From contig JAVTVJ010000050.1 of the NCBI GenBank assembly GCA_034509425.1, positions 1,054,001-1,118,000 of the forward strand: a DNA stretch of 64,000 bases. The letters are read 5' to 3'. Under the pieces are notes generated by a model. It had not been told where the DNA came from. It did no database searches and saw only the letters and a list, made by a program, of their open reading frames with translations. A program made the translations under genes and the position numbers. Numbering within the stretch: position 1 is the first letter of the stretch; each line of letters opens with the position of its first letter. This stretch comes from Eopsaltria australis. Taxonomy: Eukaryota > Chordata > Aves > Passeriformes > Petroicidae. Shown here one piece after another: positions 51,470 to 61,862 of this stretch.

Positions 51470-51880
51470 GATTTGAAAATCATCTGGTCCAATTTCACAG
51501 CTATCTTCAAAGCCAGAGAAAATTCCAAGTTGCCATCAGGTTGCTCAGGACCTTGCCCTGTTAAATTTTGAAAATTTCCACAGCTCCTCTCAGGCTCTAG
51601 GTCCTGTGACTGACCATCCTCACTGGGAAGGATTTTCCCTGCTGTAACCTGTCTGTCACTGGTCATTGAGGGGCCTCCAAGAGCCATCCCAGCCCACTGC
51701 CTGCATGGCCAGGCACGAGGCCACTGGGCAGTCCCTGCAGCCTCTGCCCCAGGCTGGACAAACCCAGCACTCTCAGGCTCTGCCTCAGGTTTGTTCAGCT
51801 CCTCAGGGCTTCGAGCAGTGCCTGGCACTCTCTAGGAGTTCAGCAGCATCTTTCTCAAGCTTGGCTCCCTCTCAAGCCCC
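51470..51880 (-). mobile_element. CR1 LINE fragment (diverged)
   Basis: The + strand carries the inverted CR1 phrases GAAAATCATCTGGTCCAATT, GGGAAGGATTTTCCCTGCTG, CCCCAGGCTGGACAAACCCA and CAGCTCCTCAGGGCTTCGAG. The element is therefore a diverged, 5'-truncated CR1 on the minus strand. The block of open frames over it (51460-51971) comes from the repeat and is not a gene. Its ends are approximate. Confidence 0.7.
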
Positions 51881-54800
51881 AAAACATGAACTCACAAGTG
51901 AATACAGGCTACAGCCACTTCCTTGGCCCCCTGGCAGCTTTCTCCATGCAGAGAGCATTCGGTTCCATTGACAGAAAGGAAGGAGCAGCAAAATTCACAA
52001 GTGTAGGTGATGTAAGTTTCCACTGAAACTTAATTCAAAACTTAGTGAAAAATAACAGAATCTTTCCTGGCTTTACCCAGTGTTCACTGAGATGCTCACT
52101 AGGTCCAAATCCTTCATGCCTCGGGCTTATCTGCACGGATGCCTTTAACTCAGAACAAGGTGCATCAAAGCAAAAAAAGCACTTTATAAGTGCTTTGATC
52201 AAAATGTGTCAAAATGAACCATCAGTCTTCCCTTAACCACAAATCCTACTTCCCCAAAAGGGGGTGGATTTTTCCCTAGGGATATGAAAGCCCTGTAGAA
52301 GGGATAAAATGGATTTCTGCAGTTCTTTGTGTTGCTGCCATCTCATAAGGTGGGAAATAACTGGGCACGTTGGCGTAACTACAGTGCAGAGGCTGGGACT
52401 GTGCCTGACCACAAACTGAACCTGGGACACACAACACCAGAACAGCAGCAAGAGCATTGACAGGTTTGGGGAACAGCATTGCTTGAAAGATGTGTGAAGT
52501 AATCTCTCCTTTTCTGCTGTACTGTGTCTAAAAAGAAAGCTCTGCAAGTAAAGAAAGAACTCAGAAGAACAACAAAGATGGTGAAATATCTTGCCATTGT
52601 GCTTGTGAGAGCGGAGTCAAAATATGAATTTTCTGCCCATGATTTTCCAGTCCTTATGCAGAATTTTTTGGGTTTATTGTGAAATGCTCCCATGCTAGTC
52701 TCTTCTTTCAATCAAATAAAAATTAGACTAACCTTTAATTAATTTAAATTTAATTAAGACTGCTTGCTCCTCTTTGCTGTGCTTGCATGAATACATGCAT
52801 ACCTAAAAAAGGATTGTCTACTCAATTATTTCAAACACTTCTGCAGGCAGAGAAAAGCTGGTTTAATGTAAAGAACAGACAATGGGGGAGGACACAAAAG
52901 GCAACAGTTGTCAGCTGTGTTTTAAGTGCAAAAAGAAAGGCAGTAATTGTTTTCTCTCTTGGCTACTTGAATAGCCTTAAAGTACAACAAATGTTACTCA
53001 TGCCAAATATTGTTTCAAGGTTTTCTTCTGATGAACTTGATGTCCATAAGCAAGTGAGCAGGGAAGATGAATCTTAGGAGGATGAAGACAACAGAATCCC
53101 AGTGATGCTGTAAAAAAAATACTCTTTTTGGTACAGCTTCACTCTGAATTCTGCTGCTTCTGGCTCTAAAAACCAAATGTGGGCACCATATGTTAGGATG
53201 CTTCTCACACCGACGAGTTTACAAACAACTTTTGATTAATGGGATTTCTGAAATGGATTAGGGAATCTGAAGATATCCATGTTGTTGTGCTTCCCTCTTG
53301 CACGAAGCCTTTCCATTCATAAATGGAAAAGGAACAAAGATTTCAGACTTTGGTGAATCACAACAGGTTTGTTAATCACGGAGCAGCCTAATCTGGGAGC
53401 ATCTACAGCTCCAGAACTTTGGAGACATCCCAATAGCCTTCCATAAGAAGTAAGATGGTTTAGGAATGAGCCACACAGTGCTAAGTCTCCCTATTGTAGA
53501 AGATTTGATGGCAAACTGAAGAACTAATTAGAACTGCCATGATTAAAAGGGTCTTTGTTTACACTCCTGGCTCACATCAGCTGCAGGGTGACCCTCGTGT
53601 GACAGTGGGGGACCAACACAGACACACAAAGTCCTGATGGGCCACCTGAAATAACGGGGCAGTGTTTGCTGTGCATCTTAAGGATGTGCTTGAAGAACAC
53701 GCTTCAGAATTAGTTCGTTCAAACAAAAATCCTTTCCCTCCCTGCAATACCAAGATGTGTCTAAATTTCAGATATTTCTGTGAGCTTCATGGAAAGCTGC
53801 TGCTCTCAGCAAAACCCAGTATTGCACAGGTAAACCCCATAAGCCCATTACTTCCTTGGCAAACAATTCAAAGACAAGATAGGACTTATTTCTTGGTGTC
53901 AAGTCAGACTATTTCACCTTTCATCTTGAAGAGAGATGGAAAAACTGATAAATGCAATCTGCTGAAGGAGATATTTGTGAATTTATTCTTCTCTAAAGCC
54001 ACTGGGAGGTTGGCTTTAGAGGTTGGAGGTTGATTTCAGGAGCATCATCATTTACCTTTTCAGGAAAAAGGAAGATCATTAAGTGATGAGTACTTAAAAG
54101 GTTTTTTAAAGCAGAACTTCTGGTCACAGTTTTGGTATTTTGTTCTTATACCATGCAGCCTTTTTTTAAAATAGGAGAAATCATTGAATGTATTAACTCA
54201 CTCCAACATTCATATAAATTTGCAAAAGCATAACAAAGGACACTTAAGAACAGCTCTGTAACCTGTCTTTGTTGCAAAACAAAGAACCACTTAAAAAATA
54301 AATGTGAGCTTTTAAAAATGGGTAACAGGAGAAACAGTGTTCAGAACAAGCTCCGGGGTAAACAAAAATCACATTGTCTGTTGATTCCTAAATATTGGAA
54401 GACATTGATTCAAAAATTGTGCTAGAGAGAAATAAACCTCACACAATCTCAAATAAATTAGCAATGTAGAGTCTATTGATTTTTTGCTGTTACATTATCT
54501 CTCCCTGTTAAAATTGTCTTAAACATACAAATGCATTAGCATCTTGAATAATGAAGTTCCTTCCTGATATCTGCACAAAATAAATTAAATTGGAGGGCAT
54601 AGGAAGACCTTAGAGCCACATCTCTCCCCTCAGGAATTCCCAAGAATGATACAGGAATATGTATTGTATTCTTATTTGTTTCCCAAACAGTTAAAAAAAG
54701 GTTTCTTCAGGAAACAAAGAAATTCGAGATATTTAAAGCATGGTGATAACAATGAAAGAGGAGTTGAGCCTTTCAGTATTTCAGCCCCAGTCAGGAGAGC

Positions 54801-56024
54801 TGAAGGAGTGATTTAACTTTGTTCGAAACACCTGACATAGCCCAGGAATGCAAATTTGCACAGGGAGAACCCTGACACCAGAAAGGTGGACATGGAGACA
54901 CATCAGGCTGATGGCATTTTTAAATATTGTTTTCATTGAAGTGTTTAATTTTCAATATTATGTTGTTTTAAAAACCAAGATGTGGACTCTGATGCTGCAG
55001 GTGTTGACCTGACCTGTGCAGGCGATGGCAGTGAACAAAGGTTTGGTGCCTGAGGGCTTGGATGGGAATGAGCAGGCTGGGAATGCTGCAGCGTGGAAAG
55101 GCTGGAGGCCTGAATGGGGCACTCCAAAGAAGACCAGGGTCAGTGAGGCAATTTGTTTAGGAATTGACACACTGCTGACCAACGTTTGTCAGGGGGGTAG
55201 AGTAGAATCACCATCAGTTTGGCAATTCACAATCCCTCGAGTAGAACAACAATTTGGAGATGCTCTTCCAGCAGGACCTGCCCTGCACAGCCTGTCTGTA
55301 GGGGCCACGAGAAGCAGATTTATAGAAAATCAAATAAAAGAGACTTTCCAGACTTGTATTGGCATTACATCAATTCCAAGCCGTCACTGGCAGGAGAATC
55401 TCTCAACAGGAGAATCCCTTTGCCCTCATCAGAATGTTCTTTTCAGGTCTTGGTTGCCACTGAACTCCAAGAGGTTGATGAGGTTACAAGGTACAGATGC
55501 ACTTCCCACCCTTATATTTAGGACAAACAACTCTCACGATAGAATGGATTTAAATATATATAAAATGGTAAATGCAGCTGCCAACACTTAGTTAATAGTT
55601 TTAACTTTGGAAACAAATCAAAACCATCTGTGTTTGTTACAATACCTGCCCCTCCTAAAACCAAAGCCTAACTCAGTACTGAGAAGGGCATTCATTAAAA
55701 AAGCAATAAGCAGGAACACTTACAGCAGATTAGCTGTGATGCAGTGTAATGATGGAAAAGTACCAATTTATATAACAATTTTACAAGCCTCTAGAAATTT
55801 TTTTTGTTATTTTTCCAACGCCTGATGTTACAAAACATGCAAAAGGCAAAGTCTTGCTCTTTCATACTTAGAGTCTGATTTCAGATTATTTTACTGAGAA
55901 TCATTAACAAACACAGGCACTGAGAAAAGTGCTCATGTGTGGATGAATGCAAAATGAAATATCTTTTCCAATACTTGGTTCTGAAATATTTTCACTGGCT
56001 TTGACTAATTTTGCAGGAACAGCC
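51881..56024. other. Intergenic, no gene seen
   Basis: Unique-looking AT-rich DNA. A short inverted repeat lies at 52176-52196 (AAAGCACTT, TAT, AAGTGCTTT). The open frames at 52787-53077 and 53662-54033 have no conserved motif and no convincing splice or start context. Confidence 0.5.
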
Positions 56025-56210
56025 ACTCAGAAAATTCCCTCCAGAAGATCACATCCAAGCCCTCTCTGGGCAGCCTGTCTGGTGCTCAGTCACCTGCACA
56101 GGACAGAAGTTCTTCCTCATGTTCAGGTGGAACTTCCTGGGCATCACTTTCTGCTGGTTCCCTCTTATTTTATTACTTGGCACCATGGAGAAGAAAATTT
56201 AGTTTACTTA
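56025..56210 (-). mobile_element. CR1 LINE 3' fragment
   Basis: The + strand reads GGGCAGCCTGTCTGGTGCTC, then AGAAGTTCTTCCTCATGTTC, AGGTGGAACTTCCTGGGCAT and TTGGCACCATGGAGAAGA. These are in the order found in the inverted 3' region of avian CR1. It is a short truncated copy on the minus strand. The open frames at 55947-56258 and 56011-56202 derive from it. Confidence 0.8.
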
Positions 56211-59200
56211 GTCAGGATGTTTTTCATTAGTGCATCCCTAGAGGCACTAAATGACTAATTTTATAGACTTCATTGAGACTCCTTGAGTTATTCAGTGAAA
56301 GGAAGGCTCTCAGAAACAGCTCCAAGCATTTACTCTGCCGAGTCAAAGCTCCTTCTATTTCACTGGGCTTCAGATCAGAATCTGAAAACTAAATTCTCTT
56401 CAAGAAAATTCAATAGTTCAATAACCATGTTTACTAAGTTTGCTAAGCAATCTTCACACAGACCCAAAAGTATTTCCCTCTTGGGATATCCATCTGTATT
56501 AGCAGATCTTAGTCAATGCTTTTAATTTAATTCCAGAAATGTTCTGTTTTTTTCTCTTCTGCACTAAGACATCCATTTAATCCAAATGCTGGCCCAAGGA
56601 TGTATCTATCCTTACAGATAGGTTGATCCATGTGATGGGGTTTTCAAAAGCAGCTAATAAAACCTGGGAGCACACACTCCTTGTGCTGTTAAGCAGCTGG
56701 AAGCTTTGAAAAGCCCTTCCCCTGAAGCCAATGTTACTACAACATTAACATCATAAATAAGGCAGTGCTTGATTCCCCAGCACCGCTTCTGAAGTAGCCT
56801 TAAAAACCTGCTGTGTCACAGAAGCAGCTGCAGTTAGATTTTTTCTTTTAATATTTACAATATCAGTTCACTCAATAAACACAGCTTATGTCAAGAAGTG
56901 TGGAGATACATTGCCCAACACAACTCCTGCTGGTTTGAGTGTAAGAGAGTCAAATCAGCATTAGAAGGCAATTTAAATTATGTCATTTAGTCATAATCTG
57001 CAAAGCTGCAAACAGAAAAACTTTTTAAAAACATTGCAAAGGATTTCAGAAAGCTAAAATGTGAACAAAATTAAAATTTTGGATTGGGGAAGAACATGCT
57101 CTTGGTGCTGGAAATGGCAAACTCCTTAGCCTAGTAAGAAAAGAAAAATCAAAAGTAAATACTAGCCCTCAGAAGAACATGTTACAGAATATCAGCAAGT
57201 ACAGCCAACAGTACCAGTGAGAGCCTGAATGGACCCTAGCAAGGCACAGCTGCACTGAATCCAGCACCTCTGTGAGGAACAGGAAGCACTGATTCAAGAC
57301 CCAGACCAATCTGTTCTACAATATCTAAATATATTTATTTAATACCATGTCTAAAACATTCATTGTGTGTAATAAAAACACTAATTCAGAGCTTCAATTA
57401 AAGCTCAGTCATGTCAGTTACACAAGTCCACAACATGCAATGTGCACTTGGTTTTTGCATTTTCGCCAAAGGAAAAAGAGCAAATGGATGAGCTGAAATT
57501 GCACAGTAGGATTAGCTGAAAAATGAACAATAATGAAATAGAAGTTTCAAACTTGCTGCCACCAGCCAAAGTAGCTTCCAAATCATTAGTAGTCTTATAA
57601 TAGTTTATTATTCCAATTCACAGAACAAATATCTACCAAGAATTCTCCCACACACAGAACTTATGCCTTATGGGGAAGGCTTTTCTCATGACCGGTCCAA
57701 TTCAAACCAAATGACAAAGCAGGAAATTAAGGTCAGAAAATTATAATAGAACAATAAAAGAGAATGCTATCCTGGAGACTCCATCCCAATTAAGTTATTT
57801 TTACAGATGAGACCTAAACAAACACTCAAGGAGTTTATCAGTAAATTTACTGGGAGATCAAAACTAAGAAGTCCTTTTTATGAGGCCGCCACATCTAAAC
57901 AGAACTTCCATCCTTGTGGAGATCCTGAGTCACGCTGCTCTTGGAAACTGCTCTGTAACTGCTTTCAGAATCCTAATTTTGCCAAAGGTTTGGGAGCAGC
58001 TTCTCTGGGAGAGCTGCTATTCCCACTGCTACAAGAAAATAATTTGCTTGGCCAACTGCAGAATTTTTAGTTTCTTAATTCTGATACTTTTGGCTGCGCC
58101 TGCAGCTGCCGCCTTCTCTGTGACTACTGGAGGTAACGTTATCCACTGCAGCTTAGCAGCCGTGCAGGGAAGGAGGCTCTGGCTGACAGCATAGTGGGGC
58201 CTTTTGTTCAGGAGTTATTTATTTTGTGGAGAAACCAGGGCTCAGTCCCATAACCTTTGTATGGTGGGATATTGTGGAGGCTTACGTTAGAGTACAGATA
58301 ATCTCTTCCACTTCAGACAAACAAAAAGGAGTATAATAACAAAAAGAAACATTAGACAGGAATATTAAAAGTTTGGAATACATTACAGCCACTTTCAAAG
58401 ACTACACACAACCTCAAGGCAACATTTGTTACGTAATGAAATCCAGTGACTTATTTGCATTTAAACAAAGTAGGTTTGGTTTATGCTGTGGGAATATTTA
58501 AGAATGATGGACTCAAGGCAGGCTATCACTTGTGGACTCGAGGAGAAAGGACTGGCCAGAGAAATCTGATTAAAACTGTGAAAATTCAGAATCAGTGCTA
58601 GAGAATTAGTTCTTTAATCTCCCTGAGAAGCCTTGGTCAGGCTCCCCTCACCTTAACCAAAAATTGTCTATACAACACTCGTCGGAATTTTCTACAGCAT
58701 CTGGACCATGATCCAAAAATTGGATAATCCACAGAATTATTTTCTTTTGAGAATATGAAATGAGTGCCTCACCCAAAAAATCCTTCAGTAGATTTTAGTG
58801 GTAGAGAGGAAGGGAAAATTAGTTGGTATTTATTGTGTTTAGCTTAAATAATTTTTTAAAAAAATCTGTGCTTCAACCTTTTGTGAGGATAGCAATTATA
58901 AGCATTAAAAAAAAAAAAAGCCACCTATCATTCCAACCAAGTCCAAACAGTTTCTTCTCCATGCCTGGGTCTCATATCTGGCTTTTAGAGGAAGTCTCTC
59001 TTTTTTTTTTGTGGTGGGGCAAGTCTGGAAAAGGAATCTCTTGCAATTTTAATATCTTTAATCCAGCCTTCTTTTGGCCAAGCCTGTTAATTGCATTATC
59101 TTTTCTCATAATTTCTCATCCTGATATTTCCTCACCTTTTTCTTTAAAGAGTCCTAAGAAAAATTCTTCATTACTAAGGAAATATTCAGTTTATTAGCCT

Positions 59201-60300
59201 GAATTTTTTTCCCTGTTTCCCCCCTCCACCATTCTGCTCAGATAATGAGATTTCTGACATCTGAATAAAATATTTTCTTTGAAGACAAATGCTCTAAATT
59301 ATGCCAGTGCTGGGAATATTCCTGCTGTTTTACCTTTGGCAATCCATACCTGTAAGAAATCTGCCTAGAGAGGAAGGGTTTGCAGCACAGAAACAGTAGC
59401 TGGGGGCAGGGGCTTGTGCAAGTTTCCCTACAAAGCTTGTTGCTCTGGGAAATGTGTTTCCAGAGCATTCTGATATTTATTTTTAAATCCTATTCCCTTA
59501 ATTTTAATAACAAACCCTCTTGCTTACTTTCTTCAGGCCCAGCTCTTTCCTGGAATATCATTCTTCTCACTCTGATGGATTCCTGCAGTGAATGGACGTG
59601 GCCACGTCACACAGTCTGGATGCACCAGGCAGCCTCTGTGGCGAACAAAAGCTGCAAGTTGTGAGTGGTTTCACACCCTTCTCTTGTGCATTGTGTTGGT
59701 CTGGGCAGACACCCCACGTCTGCAACCCAGGCCAGAGGTGCCGTGTGCGTGCAGTGCTTTCAGCACACACCAAATTCATTATTCACTAAAGGAGTTCCCA
59801 CCTCTCTGAATACCTGGCTGCCAGGTGTCCAGGAAAGCAGCCAGCTGGTTTTTTCCCATATTTTTATGATGTTACATGGAGTTTCTGCAATAAGTGTGTG
59901 CCCTCTGGGCATCCTCACTGGATGTGTGCCTTCCTAATTCTGTCCCTTTGTAAAATCCAGGAATTCCCATGCTGGATCCTTGCTCTGGCTGATGGGTCAC
60001 AACACCTCTTTGAAACGTAGGCTGGGGGCCAGGCCCTGTTTGCTTATTGAGTTTTGTAACTTTTGCAGTTCTTCAGAGTCAGCTCATCCCCTCGGGCAGT
60101 TCAAACATGTTAAACTCTGCCTGTCACCCAGCAATTACCTCCAGAGCCACGAAACAGCTCCAGCTGCTCCATGGGAAGAACTCCGAGCAAAGCCATTGAT
60201 GTCTCCTGAAAATTACCTCCTGCTGGCCAAGAAGAGGCACTGAGGCAGAAGTGGGATTGAAAATAGCAAATGAATTGAGAATTTGAATTGAAAATATTCC
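56211..60300. other. Intergenic, no gene seen
   Basis: I could support no gene here. Simple sequence includes an A-run near 58907-58919. A hydrophobic open frame at 58069-58140, ending near a GTAACG donor-like site, is discussed among the rejected items. Confidence 0.5.
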
Positions 60301-60354
60301 AGTGGCTGACTGTTCTCCTGGTGGAAATTTGTGCTCGTTTCCAGTTGAAATTTC

Positions 60355-60570
60355 CTCAGAAGTCACTTGTACCCATTACCCCTCATCTTCTCCATGTGAC
60401 TCCTGGAAAAAAGGAGTCTTCATCTTCTTTGTAGCCACCCTTTAAATTCTGGACCATGGTCATACGGTCTCCCTTCAGCCTTTTTACAACCCCAGCTCTC
60501 TCAGCCTTTCCTCGTTCAGGAGGCTCCCCAGCCCTTGGATCATCACAGCTGTCACATAATTAAAGAACCG
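60355..60570 (-). mobile_element. CR1 LINE fragment
   Basis: Inverted CR1 phrases are seen on the + strand: ACCCATTACCCCTCATCTTC, TGTAGCCACCCTTTAAATTC, GGTCTCCCTTCAGCC, and CCCCAGCTCTCTCAGCCTTT followed by CCTCGTTCAGGAGGCTCCC. It is an internal piece of a 3' CR1 region on the minus strand. It lies about 360 bp upstream of the GC-rich island at 60.9 kb. Confidence 0.82.
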
Positions 60571-60928
60571 CCCAAACTCAATTAAATCAATGGGTGACTG
60601 TACAAGAGTTTAGACCAGGATTTACACCTCAAGCTTTTTAAAGTATGAGTTTAGCTTTCAGAGAGGTGATTTTGCCATCTAAGTTGACCTGACCTCAAAC
60701 AACTTGGCATCTCTCCAGGACCCGGGCGATCAGAACATACGGGGCACGTCTGCAGGCCCAGTAAAAGGAAGATGTCCCTCAAGGCAAGGTAGAAATCTGT
60801 CAGCACCGGAATGCCACAAAAAAATTTTAAATATTAAATTTGCTTATAAAGGACAGAAAGGGTTTAATACCTCCTGGGATTCCAAACCGTTCCCGCGCCA
60901 TTCCTCTAAGGGAACACGCGACCCCACA

Positions 60929-60968
60929 GCGCCACCTGGCGGAGCGGAGCGAGGCCGCCCCCTGAGGG
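60929..60968 (-). promoter_or_regulatory. Two CTCF-like motifs in tandem
   Basis: GCGCCACCTGGCGG (60929-60942) and CCGCCCCCTGAGGG (60955-60968) both align with the minus-strand form of the CTCF core (GCGCCCCCTGGTGG). They share orientation and lie about 26 bp apart. They sit in a small GC-rich island that continues into the minisatellite at 61003. The match is by eye against the known CTCF consensus; whether CTCF binds is not known. Confidence 0.4.
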
Positions 60969-61002
60969 ACCTGGACCGCGCCCGGGGCCCGCGGGGACAG
61001 CG

Positions 61003-61362
61003 CCAGAGCCCGGGAAAGGGACAATGCCAGAGCCCGGCAAAGGGACAATGCCAGAGCCCGGCAAAGGGACAATGCCAGAGACCGGGAAAGGGACAATGCC
61101 AGAGCCCGGCAAAGGGACAGCGCCAGAGCCCGGCAAAGGGACAGCGCCAGAGCCCGGCAAAGGGACAGCGCCAGAGACAGGGAAAGGGACAGCGCCAGAG
61201 CCCGGCAAAGGGACAGCGCCAGAGCCCGGCAAAGGGACAGCGCCAGAGCCCGGCAAAGGGACAATCCCGGAGACCGGGAGACGGACAGCGCCAGAGACCG
61301 GGAGAGGGACAACGCCAGAGCCCGGGAGAGGGACAATCCCAAACCCTGAGAAAGGGACTGCG
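61003..61362. repeat. 24-bp GC-rich minisatellite, 15 copies
   Basis: Fifteen consecutive 24-bp units start at 61003 and run without a gap to 61362. A typical unit begins CCAGAGCCCGGCAAAGG and ends GACAGCG or GACAATG. Variants are ordered along the array: ACAATG units come first, ACAGCG units in the middle, and diverged units at the right end. Because 24 is a multiple of three, every frame repeats as an octapeptide, and long open frames appear on both strands. Eight positions in and beside the array contain GGACAGCGCC, the right half of the REST element. Confidence 0.95.
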
Positions 61363-61830
61363 GCCTGTCCGTAGGATGGCTGTGATGGATAAAGCAAACC
61401 CGGCTTTCACTTCAGATGCGAGCGTGCAATGTCCACAGAAACCTCCCGGAGATGGGTGGAGGAGTCGGGGTCTGCTTCTGGGCAAAAACCGGCTGGTGGA
61501 AACCAGGAGATCGGGGATTGTTCCCGTTCCATTGTGCAGAAACGGCATGTGTTATATGTGTTATAAAATCTCCAAAGAGAAGACAAAAATCCTCAGAACC
61601 CAAGCGGTCGAGCTCCATTTCCTCCCCTGGAATCACAGCTCAGGAATGAGACATTCTGCAGCCCAGTGAAGCCACAAAGGCTGCTCAGAATGGCTCTGGT
61701 TACCAAATCTACTCTTGCATCTACATTTTTGCCAGATTTCTACTCGAACCTCTTCAGTGTGTCCATGCAGTTATTTCACTCAGCCAGTCCCCACATGTGA
61801 CACAATAACTTTGACTTAGACCAAGATCCA

Positions 61831-61853
61831 TGATTCTATGATTCAGTTCTATG
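61831..61853 (+). mobile_element. CR1 3' terminal octamer remnant
   Basis: TGATTCTATGATTCAGTTCT, then ATG, preceded by CCAAGATCCA. This is the usual ending of a CR1 on the plus strand (ATTCTATG-type repeats). How much of the sequence upstream (about 61640-61830) belongs to the same element is unclear because it is too diverged to recognise by eye. Confidence 0.5.
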
Positions 61854-61862
61854 TCAATACCT

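Noticed and set aside
51460..51971. Overlapping 100-120-codon frames on both strands
   Set aside because: These are created by a diverged CR1 fragment and carry no intact reverse-transcriptase motif.
57807..58194. Open frames preceded by TTTTTACAG, one containing a hydrophobic, signal-like stretch before a GTAACG donor-like site
   Set aside because: The hydrophobic stretch has no Met directly before it, the frames have no recognisable family, and the splice-like ends belong to different frames. Most likely chance.
60704..61669. 321-codon open frame across the 24-bp minisatellite
   Set aside because: The length comes from the repeat period being a multiple of three. The complementary strand is equally open in several frames, the flanks show no gene-like sequence, and there is no splice or start context.
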